A stretch of 64,000 nt of DNA from Auricularia sp. M13 (GCA_037042915.1 CM073199.1:186001-250000), one strand, 5' to 3'; positions 1-11,990 are shown, counted from the stretch's first letter. Notes: generated by a model from the letters alone, not told the origin. A program made the numbers and translations.

Positions 1-53
1 GTCGGTGAGTATGCGCCACATTCACTCAGGACGGATCAAGTAATCTATTGCAG

Positions 54-1787
54 GTTTTGACGGGCAAAGATCCGTGGAACGATCTGAACCAAATGCAAGT
101 CTGTGTGGCAGTCGCGCGGGGGGAACGCCTGTCTCGACCAGATCAAGCAGCATTCAGTGATGAACTCTGGTCACTTTACATATCCTGCTGCAGTCGAGAC
201 CCAGCGCTTCGACCCAGCGCCAGTCGTGTCCTCTCTGAATTACTAAGCATGTGCGTACCTGCGTGCTCTACATGGAGCCTTTCGGATAACACAGCGTGAA
301 AACAAGCCGGGACCGAGATGCTGTATCTCGCTCCTGCGAGGAAGCGTCTATTCCAGATGTGAGTTCTATCCTCTCATGTATACCTTGACTGATAACCTCG
401 TACTCGATATCAGAAGAAGCCGGAGGAGAGGAAAATTGATTGGTCGGCCAAGGATGAACACGTGCGTATGATTATTGCCACTCGTGTCAAACATATGAAG
501 GAATTTCTGACTGTCGGCCTCAGAAGGACAGGGAATCACACGATCGTCGAAACCATCCAAGGTGCGCATTAAATCACCCCACAGGCCCAGCTATCCAACT
601 TTTCCCTAGCAGCCCTGTAGACGGACGAACCTTCGAGGCCCGTCCCCCATGGGCAGGGATTCCGCGAGCGGGTCTTTATAAACAGCTGCTTGACCAGCGA
701 ATACGCTGCGCTCTCAATGGCACAGAAGTAGACATCGACATTCCCAAGCAGGAAGCCTTTGGTGCCGGAGGAATGGGCGACCTCGTCAAGGGATATGTCC
801 ATCTCAATGAGTCTGATACGGTTTTTGCGGTCAAGGTTTGCCTCAACGCACAGGTGAGGTTGAAATTCCACACGTGAGAGCTCGTCTGACCGGACGATAC
901 CAATCAGAAAACGACCAATCGTGAACGCGACATCTGGAGCACCCTGAAGCATGAAAATGTACTTCAACTTTGCGGCGTGTTCGAGTTCACATGCAAGGAC
1001 CCTCGATCCCGGTGGGATATCCGATGCACTTGCTTTGTTTCGCCGTTCATGCAGCGGGGGAACTTACTCGAGTACCTGAGGTTGAACGGGCAGGCCGATA
1101 GATTGGCCTTGGTGCGTCCCAAATCTGTGGCGTCGCGGTTCCTGATTCTCCGGACTGTGTTTCAGATGATCGACGTCGCGAGCGGCCTGTCGTACATGCA
1201 TGACGAGGTAGAGCTAGTTCATGGCGATATCAAGCCTGTAGGTCATTTTGGGATTGATACTTAAAGTCAACTCTGACAATATATGACTAGGAGAATGTTC
1301 TGATTGCGGATGACGGGCGGGCTTTATTGGCCGACTTCGGCTTGAGCACAACCGTCGCCTGTGGGCCAGAGCAAATGGGATATGAGATCCGCCAGCTTCT
1401 TACCTTGGCTTACTGCGCTCCGGAGATCGTGGACGACGTCGCAGAATATGCCTCCGCACCCGGTGTCAAGCGCTCGAAGACCAAGATGTCCGACATGTTT
1501 TCATACGGAATACTGCTCTACGAGGTACGTAAAAATCCAGCACCGTACATTTTCTATGCACTCAGCCACCACAGACATACGCAGGGGCTCTGAATAGGAC
1601 GGGCCTCGGGAGGTTCAAGTTAATTGGCGACCTGCACGACGGCATATTTCCGCCCCGCCCTCCCCGCAGCGATCGTCTCCCCATCTTCTGCGACGAGCTG
1701 TGGTCCATGTGCACGCGATGCTGGGAGAAAGTTCCGGACGACAGACCTGTTATTGCCGCAGTTCTCTTGGAGCTTCAGGAGTTGTGA
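54..1787 (+). CDS. Tandem pseudokinase-kinase protein, copy 1 (5' partial)
   Basis: The exons join 54..250, 295..358, 414..461, 524..561, 610..853, 908..1111, 1166..1237, 1291..1524 and 1575..1787. They total 1314 nt and stay open to the stop. The first exon is the C-lobe end of a kinase-like domain (PWNDLNQ, then LWSLYISCC, then RPSASRVLSEL). A linker of about 55 residues follows, and then a complete TKL-like kinase: Gly-rich GAGGMG near residue 164 of this partial product, FAVKV lysine near 190, HGDIKPEN near 284, ADFGLST near 304, and an APE-like CAPEIV. HGD in place of HRD is usual in fungal TKL-like kinases. The two domains share a transcript by inference, because the same linker introns recur in copies 2 and 3. 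The substrate is unknown. The start lies outside the window. Confidence 0.8.
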
Positions 1788-2337
1788 GTGGCGGCGACGA
1801 AGCTGTTCATGACTTTGCAGTGTTAATATTGTGCAGGCGGTCGTCACAAGAGAGACACTTACTGGTGTCGGGGGACTTTGAGTCCCAGCTTTGGTACCTC
1901 CTGCTGCTTGGAATACTCTGCTGTGTACACAGGTTGTTTAAGTTCGTCATAAGTACGTCCCGCCGTTTCTTGTAATACCCTACAGGCTGGTGCAACTTGT
2001 TATTTGTCTCCCGACGCGAGGAGCATAGTCCCGGAGGTGGAGCATGAGGCCTGGACTGCTGCGCGCGCACGATGAGGTAGACTCGGTTTCCTTTTCCGCA
2101 CATGTCACACTGCCATCGTGTATCGAAGTACAGAGATGGCCATGAGAATATTCGAGTCCGACCGCTGGTAGCATGGCGACTACAGCCGACCCGGCGACGT
2201 GGTGCACCCCTGAGTTCCTAGAGGTTCCAAATACCCGCGGGCCGCGGCTCGGGACATGCAGAAGAAACAAGGAGTGGTTTCCCCCCTTCTCATTCCGACT
2301 GCCTGGCGACGGAGTTTTCCTCGTGCTTCGGTTGCTG
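1788..2337. other. Intergenic, no gene recognised
   Basis: This stretch follows the stop of kinase copy 1. It holds no open frame with recognisable motifs and no clear repeat before the tandem repeat begins near 2338. Confidence 0.4.
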
Positions 2338-3476
2338 CAACTCTCCGGGAAAACGGTTGCTCTGGCATCCCAATGTATCGAGCTCAGTTACACTAAGTGT
2401 CGGCTTCAATCGAAAGAAGCCGACAATCATGCACGGTTAAGCACAGCTGAGACGGCTTCATCTCGTGGATCTGTCACCTGCGAAGGGTGCGCGCGCACGG
2501 CAAGAAGCCGGCAGGAGAGAATGCTTGCGCTTCGCCAGTGCCATTGTGATCTGTGGAACCGCATCTCGAAGTCCTTCAGATGAGAGTCAGCCCGGATCTC
2601 ATCTCGGCGTTGTACTCTCAGAAACTTGTTCTGCTGCGTGGTACTCAGGCCGTAACGATGACCACGGCACCACGGTCAATTTCCGGTGCTCCGCGGCGTT
2701 CCGACGCCTGACGCCTGACGCCCATGGAAAGCGGTGACACAAGTCTCTGCCTGCCAAAAATTGACCTCAGTGGGCCCCTGAGAACGTGCATTCTCCGGGA
2801 AAACAGTTGCATCCTAATGCGGCGAGCTCAGTTACCCTCAGTCTGGTCAAACATCGGTTTCAGTCGAAAGAAGTAGTCAACCGCGCACGCTTAACGATGT
2901 GTCAGCGGACACCGTTACTTCATCTTGCGAATCCGTCCTCCACGAAGGGCGCTCAGCTTCATTCCCGAATCTCCGTACCTTTGTCCAAAATGGAGAATAG
3001 GAAATCTGAACAGGTATATAAGGTGCGCCTCCTAGGCCATTTAAATCCTGATTTTAACCCAAACCCTCTGCAGCCAGTAGGAACGATCACGATGTGCAAG
3101 CTGTACATGTACGTCATGGGGATACCAGTCACCTGAACCACTTGCTGACACGGACCGTTGTCTAAGAACCCACCACACTTACGACAGGTGCCCGCACGAA
3201 GTTGTCGATGTGCGTTGAGTTGCAGCTGGGAAATTACTCCACAAGGTTCAGCGTCATTAACCTGTTGCAGAGGGAGAAACATTCATTCGAGCGCTGCGGC
3301 AACCCATTTTGCCCAATCTGGGTCCGACACAGCAATCATTATCAGGCGAACCACGATTGCATCAACCGGTGCTTTCTGTTTCGCTCGCAATCCAATGTTC
3401 TTGAGAGAAGTACGTCGAGGCGAGGCCACACTTGAGACGTTTTATTCTCACATTTTTGACAGCGTACAAGAACGCT

Positions 3477-4310
3477 TGTCCCAAAAAGTGCAAGTTGGCT
3501 ATGAGGATTGACAAAGTGTGATAAGTCCTGATAACAGGGTCAGCCGACCCCCTACCTGATCAAACAGCTTCAGGGGGTATACTCGCTTATAGGCCTATTA
3601 TACGGCTGACAAGGCCGATACAAGTTTATAATGCGGACAAGGCGGATAAGAGCTGATCAACCACCCCGCCCGATACTATGAAAACTCCCCCAGCTACTCC
3701 TATGCGGCAGCTGGGTCTTACTTTATGTATTTACATTTGTACATTTACTACTTACTCGTAATACTAACCGGTGTACATTTTCTAAACTTACTCCAGATTG
3801 TACATGACTTGTATACTTTTCTAACTTAGCCTGGATTTGAACCAACGGCTTGTCTGCTGGCCACACGCGCCCTCGCGCGAGCTACCAGCTAGGCTATTCC
3901 GCCAATTGTCTGCAATGGTGGAGCAAAGTATACATGCCCGCTCCACCGCTCCACCGGACCTCCGCTCCATTAAACTGCAGCTCCCCTTCCATCTGGAGGC
4001 CCTCCAAGCACCATCCCATGACTGGCCTGACCTCTCAGTAGCTGGGACTTGAGTGAACAGGTGCTGGGGGTACTTGTTGCTGGTGAGGGTTGATCACCTC
4101 TGATGAGGCCTTATCCCAGGCCGCAGAGCTCTGATCAGGCCTTGATCAGCGCCGGTCACCGCTTATCACTCCACATTGAGGAGTTATCAGTTCTTACCAG
4201 GTCTTATAGGCGCTTAAGGCATCTCATAGGTGCGTATAGGCATGTATCACGATACATAGAGCTCTGATAAGAGCATAATCGCTGATCACCGATTTGCAAT
4301 TTTTGGGACA
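3477..4310. mobile_element. Non-autonomous TIR DNA element, 834 bp
   Basis: The left end (3477) reads TGTCCCAAAAAGTGCAAG. The right end (4294-4310) is its near inverse, giving imperfect terminal inverted repeats of about 17 bp. Both subterminal zones are rich in TGATAAG/CTTATAG-type words in both orientations, as in transposase-binding subterminal repeats. It encodes no transposase. I cannot fix the target duplication (at most CT), so the superfamily is open. It sits between copies 2 and 3 of the 445-bp repeat. Confidence 0.55.
3829..3903 (-). other. tRNA-like sequence with pol III A and B boxes
   Basis: On the minus strand TAGCCTAGCTGG (3885-3896) fits the internal A box and GGTTCAAATCC (3833-3843) fits the B box, with spacing typical of tRNAs. 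The 5' arm (GGCGGAA) finds no 3' partner to close an acceptor stem, so this is not a functional tRNA. A tRNA-derived SINE head or a tRNA pseudogene is more likely. It lies inside the 3477-4310 TIR element. Confidence 0.45.
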
Positions 4311-5639
4311 CTGGCCCATGCCCGAGTTGTTGCCAGACGGTGTATGCCCCCAAATTCGGCGCCGGATTGAAGGAGCTGGACAAAGAGTGACTGAGTCATG
4401 GTTTTCGTCCTTTCACCTTGGGCAGCGCGTCAATAAAGTGTAAAACGACCCTTGGGAATGTTATCATAGTTGTGCCAAACGTCGACCATCTTTCTGCACG
4501 CACGTCTGTTGCTCATTGCGCCCGCCTGCGCAAAATCCCAAAGCGTTATTTCATGGGTCGCAGAAGCCGCTGCGCAACGTGCAGTCTCCGGGAAAATAGC
4601 CAGGTCCCAATGCGTCCAGCCGTACCCTGCACTTTGACCAAATGTCGGTTTCAATCGAAAGAAGCCGTCAACCGCGCACGCTTATCGACGTTTCATCGGA
4701 CACCGATTCATCTTGCAAACCCGTCCTCCAGGAAGGGCGCGCGCGTGGAAAGAAGCTGGCGCAAGGGAATGCTTGCGCTTCGCTCCGGCGCCAGAGCCAT
4801 TGTGATCTGTTAAGCCGTGTCTCGAAGTCCTTTCAAAGACAGCCAGCAAGGAGCACATTCTGGATTTGCACTCTCAGAAACTGGTTCTGCGGTGCGGTAC
4901 GAGGACCACGACATCAAGGTCAATTTCCGGTAGTCCGCGGCGACGCCCGACGCCCACAGAAAGCGGCGACACGAGTCTCTGCCTGCCAAAAACTGACTTC
5001 GTTGCACCCCTAAGAGCTGACATTCCCCAGAAAAACGGTTGTATCCTAATGCGGCGAGCTCAGTTACCCTTAGTCCGGCGAAACATGGGATTCAATCGAA
5101 AGAAGCCGTCAACCACGTACGCTTCAGCACAGTTGAGACGCCTTCATCGTGCAAATCTGTCCTCCGCGAAGGATGCGCGGGTGGAAAGAAGCCGGCGCGA
5201 GGTAATGTTTCGGCGCTCCGGCGTCAGTGATAATTGTGATCTGTTGAGCCACATCGACATCCTCGCAGTCCTTTGGATGACAGTCAACCATTTCATCACC
5301 ATACTCGTAGACACTCGTTTTGAAAGGTGGTAGTAGATAGCGAGATTCGTTCTGCGGATGGTACGGAGGCAGGCTGGAACGATGGCCGTGGTACCACTTC
5401 CGGCGCTCCGCGGCGTTCCGATGCCCTCTGCCCTCCGCGCTGAGGAAGCGGTGCAATGCATCTCTTCTTTCGAATATGAAGCGCACCTTCCTGCTGTCAG
5501 GAGGTTATCGATGGCCGCTGGGTCCGTATCGACCACAATCGGCTGGTGCAATCTCGCAACGAATGCGAATGAAGAATACCGTGCTGTGCGCCATTAAGGG
5601 GAAGTTGCTGGTTGGAATGCTGCGCACTGCGAGTCGGCA

Positions 5640-7640
5640 GTGAGAGATGTGCAGTCCCCGGCGCCGTTGCGATAAACGTGTGCAGGTAGTCAGTCCTTTA
5701 CGGGTGATCACAATCGGTCCAGAGTAACGCAGTGAGCGCAGGTCGCGGGCGCGCGGCGGGGAACGCGGGTCACAGGCATGTATCGTCAAATGCAAGTCGC
5801 GGGCGCGTGGCAAGAGCAAGACAACAAATGCGAGGAGCGGCCGAGCAGCGAAATGCGCGCAGTGACAAACGCGAACAGTGAGCGAGGGAGGCGCTGGCAG
5901 ATGCATGCGCGCAACGAGGATGTGGATGCCAGGCGCGCCGGGCGCGCGGCGAGGAATGGGACTGGCGCATCCGTCTTCTCGTTGCGCGCCCTCGGCTCGC
6001 CCGGCGGATCCCATACCTCGCGCCGCGTTTGAAGTCTCGCTGCACGCCTGCCCGGTGCGAGGGCCGATACCTGAATGTGCAGCGGGGGACACGATTCGCA
6101 AATGTGCAGAGGTAAACGCGAGGATGCGGCGCAACAGGTGCGAGGCGCGGGCAGGGTGCGCAAGGAGAAATGGATGTGAGGTTTGGGCGGCGGGCGCTGC
6201 AGCGGGAACAACGACTCGGAGTCCGAGTCTCGGTCGCCGTAACGGGAAACGCGCGCGAGGCCGAGGTGCGGCCCGCACGCAGCGGGCCAAGTGACGCGCG
6301 TGAAGCGGGGAGCGCGCGCTACACCGAGCGCGCGGGGAGAATCTCTAGGCGACGTGGGCAGGGCGCAGAGCAGGAAACGCGAATCGCGGCCGCGTGGCAG
6401 CAAACACGAGGTGCGGCGGCGCAGGGAGAAAAGAGATGTGATGTCCAGGCGGAGGCCGTGTAAGTATCTCCCGGAGCAGTGGGTGCGCATCGAGAGAATA
6501 TCCGCGCATCGCGGGGCCGGGGAGTCGCAAAATTCGAACCGGAATCGAGGTAGTCTCCTTCGCAGAATTTATTGTTCAACGATAATAGGGGGAATCACAG
6601 TGGTCGAAACTCGTCGAAACGCGTCGAAACGCGTCGAAACGCGGGTAGAAACGGTCAGTCGAAACGGTCAGACCGTTTCGACAAGTTTCGACCGTTTCGA
6701 CCGTTTCGAGTTTCTACTCCGGGAGTCGGAACGCTCGAAACGTTCCGTCGAAACTGGTTGACATCTATGCCTTCCCCTTTACGAAATATTCATCCCTTTG
6801 ATTCTTACTCTTCGAGGTGCGATTCCATGCTACTAAGGGCCTCAACAAAGCGTGCCAGCCAAAAGAATGTAAATTTCCGGAGGTCGGTTTTGCAAGTTTC
6901 GGCCTGCAGTTCCTGGGGTAGTCACAGTTGATTCTCACGATTTTTCTGTTTCGTTCAAGAGTTTCGACGTTTTGTTTCTAGCAACGTTTCGACAGCTGTG
7001 ATTCCCCCTAATGATAATCGTTCGGAGTAAACCGCAGCGGCAAATCTCGCGCGAGGCGTGTGCAGTGGAAAATGCGAGGCGCGGTCGCGCAATGGTATTG
7101 AACGCGGGTTCGAGTATTGGGGGCGTAGCGCGAAACGCGGCGCGGGGAGAGCATAAAAACGAGTCGGGCTCGGCGCTCGTCAAGACTGTATACGTGCGGC
7201 GCAGGCGCGGAGAGGTAAAGGGGGCCAGATGCTTGGGGATGCAGCGAGGGGCGCGAGTCGCCGGGGCGTGACGGGAACATCACTCCAAGTCGCGCGAGCA
7301 TACCTACCTACCTACCTCGCGGTAGACTCGGGACGCGGAAGCGCAGAGATGGACAGAAGTCCGAGTAGCGGATGTGCGGCGGGGACTGGGCGAGTCTCGT
7401 GCTGTGTGCTCGACAAACGCGAGATGCGGCTGCGCGGCGAGAAATGTGTCGGCCAGGCGCCGCAGCGGGAGTCCGAGAGTCGCGGGAGAGCAGCGGAGGG
7501 ACCAGGGCGCGAGTCCTGGAAGTGCGAGTCCGGGGCGCAGCGGCAAGGGCGAGTCGCCGGTTTGAGGCGCAAAATGTGAGTCCGAGTCGAACTTCGGTGC
7601 GCAGTTTTGACAAATTGAGAGACGCGGGAGACCAGCGCCG
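5640..7640. repeat. GC-rich, G-strand-biased low-complexity block
   Basis: Words such as GCGCGGCGAG, GAGTCCGAGTC and GCGAGATGCG recur without a fixed period across about 5690-6560 and 7020-7640. The two halves are separated by a MITE. Long open frames occur on both strands, but they are Arg/Ala-rich and mutually overlapping, as expected from base composition alone. I see no gene here. Confidence 0.5.
6587..7009. mobile_element. MULE-like MITE with 9-bp target duplication
   Basis: The ends are exact inverses over 14 bp, AGGGGGAATCACAG at 6587-6600 and its complement at 6996-7009. The similarity continues imperfectly into TCGAAACG-type words. Flanks AACGATAAT (6578-6586) and AATGATAAT (7010-7018) match at 8 of 9 positions. 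A 9-bp duplication points to a Mutator-like element. The interior is packed with direct and inverted TCGAAAC repeats and codes for nothing recognisable. Confidence 0.7.
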
Positions 7641-8634
7641 GCGCGATGACGCCTGAGTTCATTCTTTTGAGTTGAACGGCATGGTGCAGGATCGGTCGTG
7701 GGACACTCGTACAATGCAAAGATGCCGCGCGATCGGGTGGGTGTGGCAGGAGTCGTCGCGGGGGTGGCTCAGAAAGTTGGAGGGTAACACGAGTGCGGTT
7801 CCACGCCCACCACTATGAGGCAACACAGGAAAGGAAAGGACATTCGCGTCTGGAGAGGACATGGGAAGGTGTGCGGAGAGAGGTGTCGTCCGATTTCGGA
7901 CCGGGAGGGTCAGGGTGGGAGCGCGAGAGCCAGAACAACCATATTGTTCCTAACCAGTGTGATGTGCGTAAACGCGGTACAAGCGCACGCTTGCGGGGGA
8001 CGTAGCACGCGAGCAGCGATCACGCGTCGGGTCATTATTCGCTGCCACCGCTCCATTATTTCTGGCCTGGATTCGTCGTGAATTAGGTGCGCGACGCGAC
8101 ATGCCGTGGAAAGAAAACGGAGGAATGCGTGAGTATGGCCACTTGTAGTGTCGACAAAGGAGTCGGCGACAGTCTGCGGCACGATGAATTGTTATACAGC
8201 AAATGCGCAGGATAGTCGAAGGAGTTGAGGAGGCAAAGTGTCAAACGGCGCAGGAAGATCAAGAGGTACTGGGAGAAGGACGAGCCGGCAATCGAGGATA
8301 AGATAGAGTAGTCCAGAGTAGAGAGGGCAGCCGGGAGCCCATCGTGCACGAGATGGAGATTGTCAAGTGAGCGAGCGAGGAGCGACGAAGATCATCCTTC
8401 CCGTCACGTTACTTGTGCAATAAATGGGAGGCGCGTACGCTCAACAGCAGGCACTGGTGCTAGGGCGCGCGACAACAGGGACGGCCGAATGAGTAAGCGC
8501 GCAAGAGGCTAAAGAGGCGCCGGGCGGAGTGCGAATGGCGGGCTACGTCACCGCGTCGCCTTCGCCGACTCCGACACCTCTTAACGTTTACCTCTTACAC
8601 TCTCTCGCGCCCGCGCTACCTTACCCATACCACC
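7640..8634. other. Intergenic upstream of the BAP31-like gene
   Basis: No gene is recognised. The last 60 bases before the BAP31 start are pyrimidine-rich (CTCTTACACTCTCTCG), as is common in basidiomycete promoters. No TATA box is obvious. Confidence 0.35.
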
Positions 8635-11503
8635 ATGACGATATAGTGCGTCCTGCAATCCAGACTTCATAGCGCTTTACTAACTCTTCGGGCAGCTACA
8701 CGTTGACGTTCTTCCTGCTCGCCGCCGAGGTACGTGTTCGGTGTCGGCTGAGCGAAGAACCAAAGGCTGACACCCGGGTAGATGGGGACGTTCTGCGTGA
8801 TACTGGCGCCTCTGCCGTTCATGATGCGCAAAAAGATGCTCACGTTCCTGAGCACCAACTTTGTCGTCGCCAAGATTGCGTACGGCCTCAAGATATCCTT
8901 CATGTCCGTCCTAACCGTCTTGCTTGCCCGCGCTGACGCTGAAGACTAGATTTGTCGGGATATTATTCGTCGACGCCGTCCAGCGCATGTGGAGGATCGT
9001 CGCGGAGGCGGAGCAGGCGAAGAAGGACGGCAGCGGCGTGCACGACGTCCGCACCGAGACGAACCTCGCTGCTCGCAAATTTTAGTACGTCGCCTTATCT
9101 TTCTTACTTTTCTTCACTTTGTCTTTCCTCTTCGTTCCCGCGACGCTGCCCACGTCATCAGCGCGCCATGACGCTGGGAGCGTCGCGCCCGCCGACGTCA
9201 TCCAGGCTTGCGCGGGCCTGCTCGATACCGCACGGCGTCGCACGCGTCCTATTCATACCTATTCCTCATCGCCCATGCCATGTCTGCCGTGACCTGCGTG
9301 TCAGGACGCCGACGTTATCCTGCGCTCTGACACGACGTCGTTTACGCGCGCGCGCGTGCGGCCCTCACCGTTCTCGTTTATTCATGAGGCCAGGCATGAC
9401 CTGCGTCCAGTCGCGTGAAGGACGCGTTCAGACTCTCCATCTGCGCGCACGTGCCGTTTCTGCTGTCCTTTCTCTTCCTCCCGCCTTCGTTCCTCCGTGC
9501 GCACCGTAGCGCCTGGCACTTCAAGGCGTCGCGGCTGCCGAAGATATCCCCGCCCGACGCGCAGTGTTCATTGTCTCCGGCGCTCAAGTCGTCATGGTGT
9601 GGCGAGGCCTCGCCGCCTTGCGCCCCGCCCCGAGGCTGGATGTGTCCACACATCTGGTGCGACGTTGTGCACCTTGTCCTGTGCGCTCCTGTTCTCGGGC
9701 ACGACCGACCCAGTCCATGTCCGACGCTAACGCGCGCGTGCGGGCCACGTCATCGTCGCCTCTTGTGCGCGGCTGCGCACACGCGCGTTCAGACACTCGC
9801 GATCCCGACGTCATACCCCTGCGCGCCTGCTCGTCCCCTTGCCCTTTCGTTCCCCGCGACGCGTCGTGCGCCTCCCGGCGCGTGCTGTCCATTGCGCGTC
9901 TTCCCGCGCATGCCGGGCGCCAGCTGCTTGCGCGAGGCCAGGCCTGCCCTGCGCCTGCGCGCACGGCATGCACATCGTCGCGTGCTGGACGCGTTCAGAC
10001 GCACGCCCCCGGCGACATTCCTACTGCGTCTGCAGCTCCCTTTGCGCGTTCGTTACACGCGTCGCAGCCGCCGATGTCATGAATGCCCCCAGCGCGTGCT
10101 GACCATTGTTCGTCGTCGCGAGCACCCACAACGTCATGGCGCGCCCAGTCCTCACGTTTGCAGCGGCTGGCGCATGCACCGTGATGCCAAGATGCTGACG
10201 CCATTCCCCACGTCTGGCGCCTCGCTGTGTGCGCCCCTTGTTCATCGTCGCCTGCGCCGTCACGACACGTGCCGGCCTAGCACGCGTGCGACCGTCCTGC
10301 TTCTGGTGGTGGACGACGTCATGAGTCGGCCTTTGCTCGCAGCCACGGGCTTTCACGACGTCATCCCGTCGAGCGCCCTGCGCTGCTCCCGACGTCACTC
10401 CGCTCGCGCACCGTTCGTCTCGCGCCACTCGTCCGTGATGATGACCTCGTCGCCCACGCTCCCGTGCCAGCCATGGTCGCCAGCCACCGGCGACGTCGTG
10501 ACTCTGTCCGCGCGCGATGTACTCGTGAAGGATGGCCGGACGCGTGCTGATTCTTCCCGCGCACGCCGCGTCCGCCGCGGACGTGCATATGAGGGAAGGT
10601 TGGGCCCGCGCCGGCGTCCTGTCGCGCCGTCTGTCTCCTCGTTCCCCGCTGTCTCTCGGCTTGTTCGCTTCTCCCACCACTTCATTTCGGCTCAAAATGC
10701 TTGTGCGCTCTTGCTAACGCCCACGCTCAGCGCGCAACGCAACACGTACCTGACGGGCTTCTGCCTGTTCTTGTCGCTCATCCTCACCCGCACGTTCTAT
10801 ATCCTGCTCGACCACCTCAGCACGCAGGAGGAGTATGCGAGGTTGAAGAAGGAGGTATGTATCGTTCTTCATTTTGGTGTGCTTCACGCGACGCTCCGCG
10901 CGCCAGCGATGTAATGTTAGCCGTGAGCGGCGGATCGTCTAACGTCAGCCCGCGCGCTGCCCAGTCCGCGTGCGCGCGACGATGACAATCAGTTGCGCGC
11001 GCTATGGGCTGGCTTTTTCGGGTTCGTTTGGTTGATGATGATGCTGACGCTTTGTCCTTGCTGCAGACGGCCGCTGCGTCCAGCGGCAAGCTCGCGAATG
11101 GTGGGAAGGAGGACGTGCCGACGCTCAAGAAGCGGATTGCGGAGCTTGAGGCGCGCGATCGTGATTTCGGTGAGTTGGGTCTTCTGCACCGTCCTCGCTC
11201 CCTACACACCATTCTTTTGCCCGTTTCATTTCTTGCCCATCCCACATCTGCACGATTGCTCGGCCGGTCGATTCGCTCTCATTCCTTTCTCCTTCGAGCG
11301 GCGCGGTCCTTCATGCTCGAGTTCTTGCATGACCTTCTGGCACTCACGTTCCCCTACGTTTGTTCGTTTGCGTTTTGACTGACACAGCGCCGTCCGCAGA
11401 GACACTGAAGAAGCAGAGCCGGCAGCAGGCGGAGGAATACGACCGTCTGGCGCGCGAGCTGAACAAGGCGACTGGGGGCACGGCGAGCAAGAAATCTGAC
11501 TGA
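8635..11503 (+). CDS. BAP31/Yet-family ER membrane protein
   Basis: The exons are 8635..8645, 8696..8729, 8782..8903, 8950..9084, 10731..10854, 11067..11169 and 11400..11503. They give 210 residues with no break. The start MTIYYTLTFFLLAAEMG is the family N-terminus. Membrane segments lie near residues 3-28, 42-66 and 105-130. The hallmark AQRNTYLTGF follows at 102-111, then a heptad-like coiled coil (about 160-200). The protein ends in KKSD, a KKxx ER-retrieval signal. The family (human BAP31, yeast Yet1/Yet3) works in the ER as an export chaperone. The AQRN motif is split from its tyrosine by a 1646-bp intron, far longer than other introns here. That intron still has a GT donor, a CTAAC branch site at 10714-10718 and a CAG acceptor. 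Confidence 0.92.
9085..10730 (+). repeat. Degenerate repeat filling BAP31 intron 4
   Basis: The intron is built of loosely repeated GC-rich segments. Examples are GACGCGTTCAGAC near 9422 and 9998, GACGTCAT-like words near 9190, 9808, 10070, 10316 and 10356, and GAGGCCAGGC near 9386 and 9935. The same type of sequence recurs at 22885-23290, so this is a dispersed repeat that invaded the intron. The plus strand stays open for about 1.3 kb in the frame of exon 5, but the composition explains that, and the frame does not join exon 4. Confidence 0.65.
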
Positions 11504-11719
11504 GCACGCGGAGCCCGACCAGGCTGCGCAGAAGCGATATCCCCGAATGAAACTTACTGGACTGTCTGCGTGTGTGTGTCGCATAACCTCCTCGATTCTT
11601 TTCTTCTTGTGCGTTTTGTGGTACAGTATGATACGAACATGAAACCTTTCTCTACTCTGTTCTGTGTATTTTCTGGCGTGAGGTGGTGTTGGGGACTTGG
11701 TGCTGGCTGTGCAGGATGT

Positions 11720-11990
11720 GCGAGCTCACTGATAGTTGGCGACACAGCGCCTAGATTCAGAAGCGGCACCGTTATGTGCGCGGAATGACGGTGTGCGCGG
11801 GTGGAGCCAGAGGCCCTGGAGTGCGAGCGATTTGCGCGCGGGCTCAACAACGTTGCCAATGCTGGCGGCTCAGAGAAGAGCACTGGGCGTTGGGAGGTAC
11901 GAACGGGCCTCAGAGCGGGCGGTGTGAAACGGCTTGGGACATCAGGAAACTGCGTTTTGCCCTAAAGCGGCATAAGTAGTCTCTCGAAGG
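11720..11990 (+). pseudogene. Fragment of a BAP31-like last exon
   Basis: About 300 bp past the intact stop, 11810-11885 reads LECERFARGLNNVA and on to GGSEKSTG. This parallels the intact C-terminus YDRLARELNKATGG and SKKSD. The fragment carries no upstream BAP31 exon and no proper stop, so it is a decayed duplicate of the coiled-coil end. Confidence 0.45.

Larger units (their letters stand above)
2338..5460. repeat. Diverged tandem repeat, unit about 445 bp, four copies
   Basis: A unit starting near TCTCCGGGAAAA recurs at about 2343, 2793, 4579 and 5023. It contains a shared CAATCGAAAGAAGCCG-like stretch and ends near GTCTCTGCCTGCCAAAAA. Copies 1 and 2 are about 450 bp apart and copies 3 and 4 about 441 bp apart. 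The second half of copy 2 is missing or replaced: 2990-4570 contains other sequence, including a TIR element. The copies are too diverged for recent amplification, and no reading frame is conserved among them, so the repeat is probably non-coding. Confidence 0.75.

Noticed and set aside
3829-3903. Functional tRNA gene
   Set aside because: A and B boxes are present, but the acceptor stem does not pair.
5505-6290. A 261-residue minus-strand open frame
   Set aside because: It has Arg/Ala/Pro-rich, low-complexity composition, overlaps other long frames on both strands, and lacks any motif.
9415-10914. A 499-residue plus-strand open frame
   Set aside because: It runs through BAP31 intron 4 and exon 5 and is Arg/Pro/Ala-rich. 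High GC and repeats explain the lack of stops, and ideal splice sites bound the intron.
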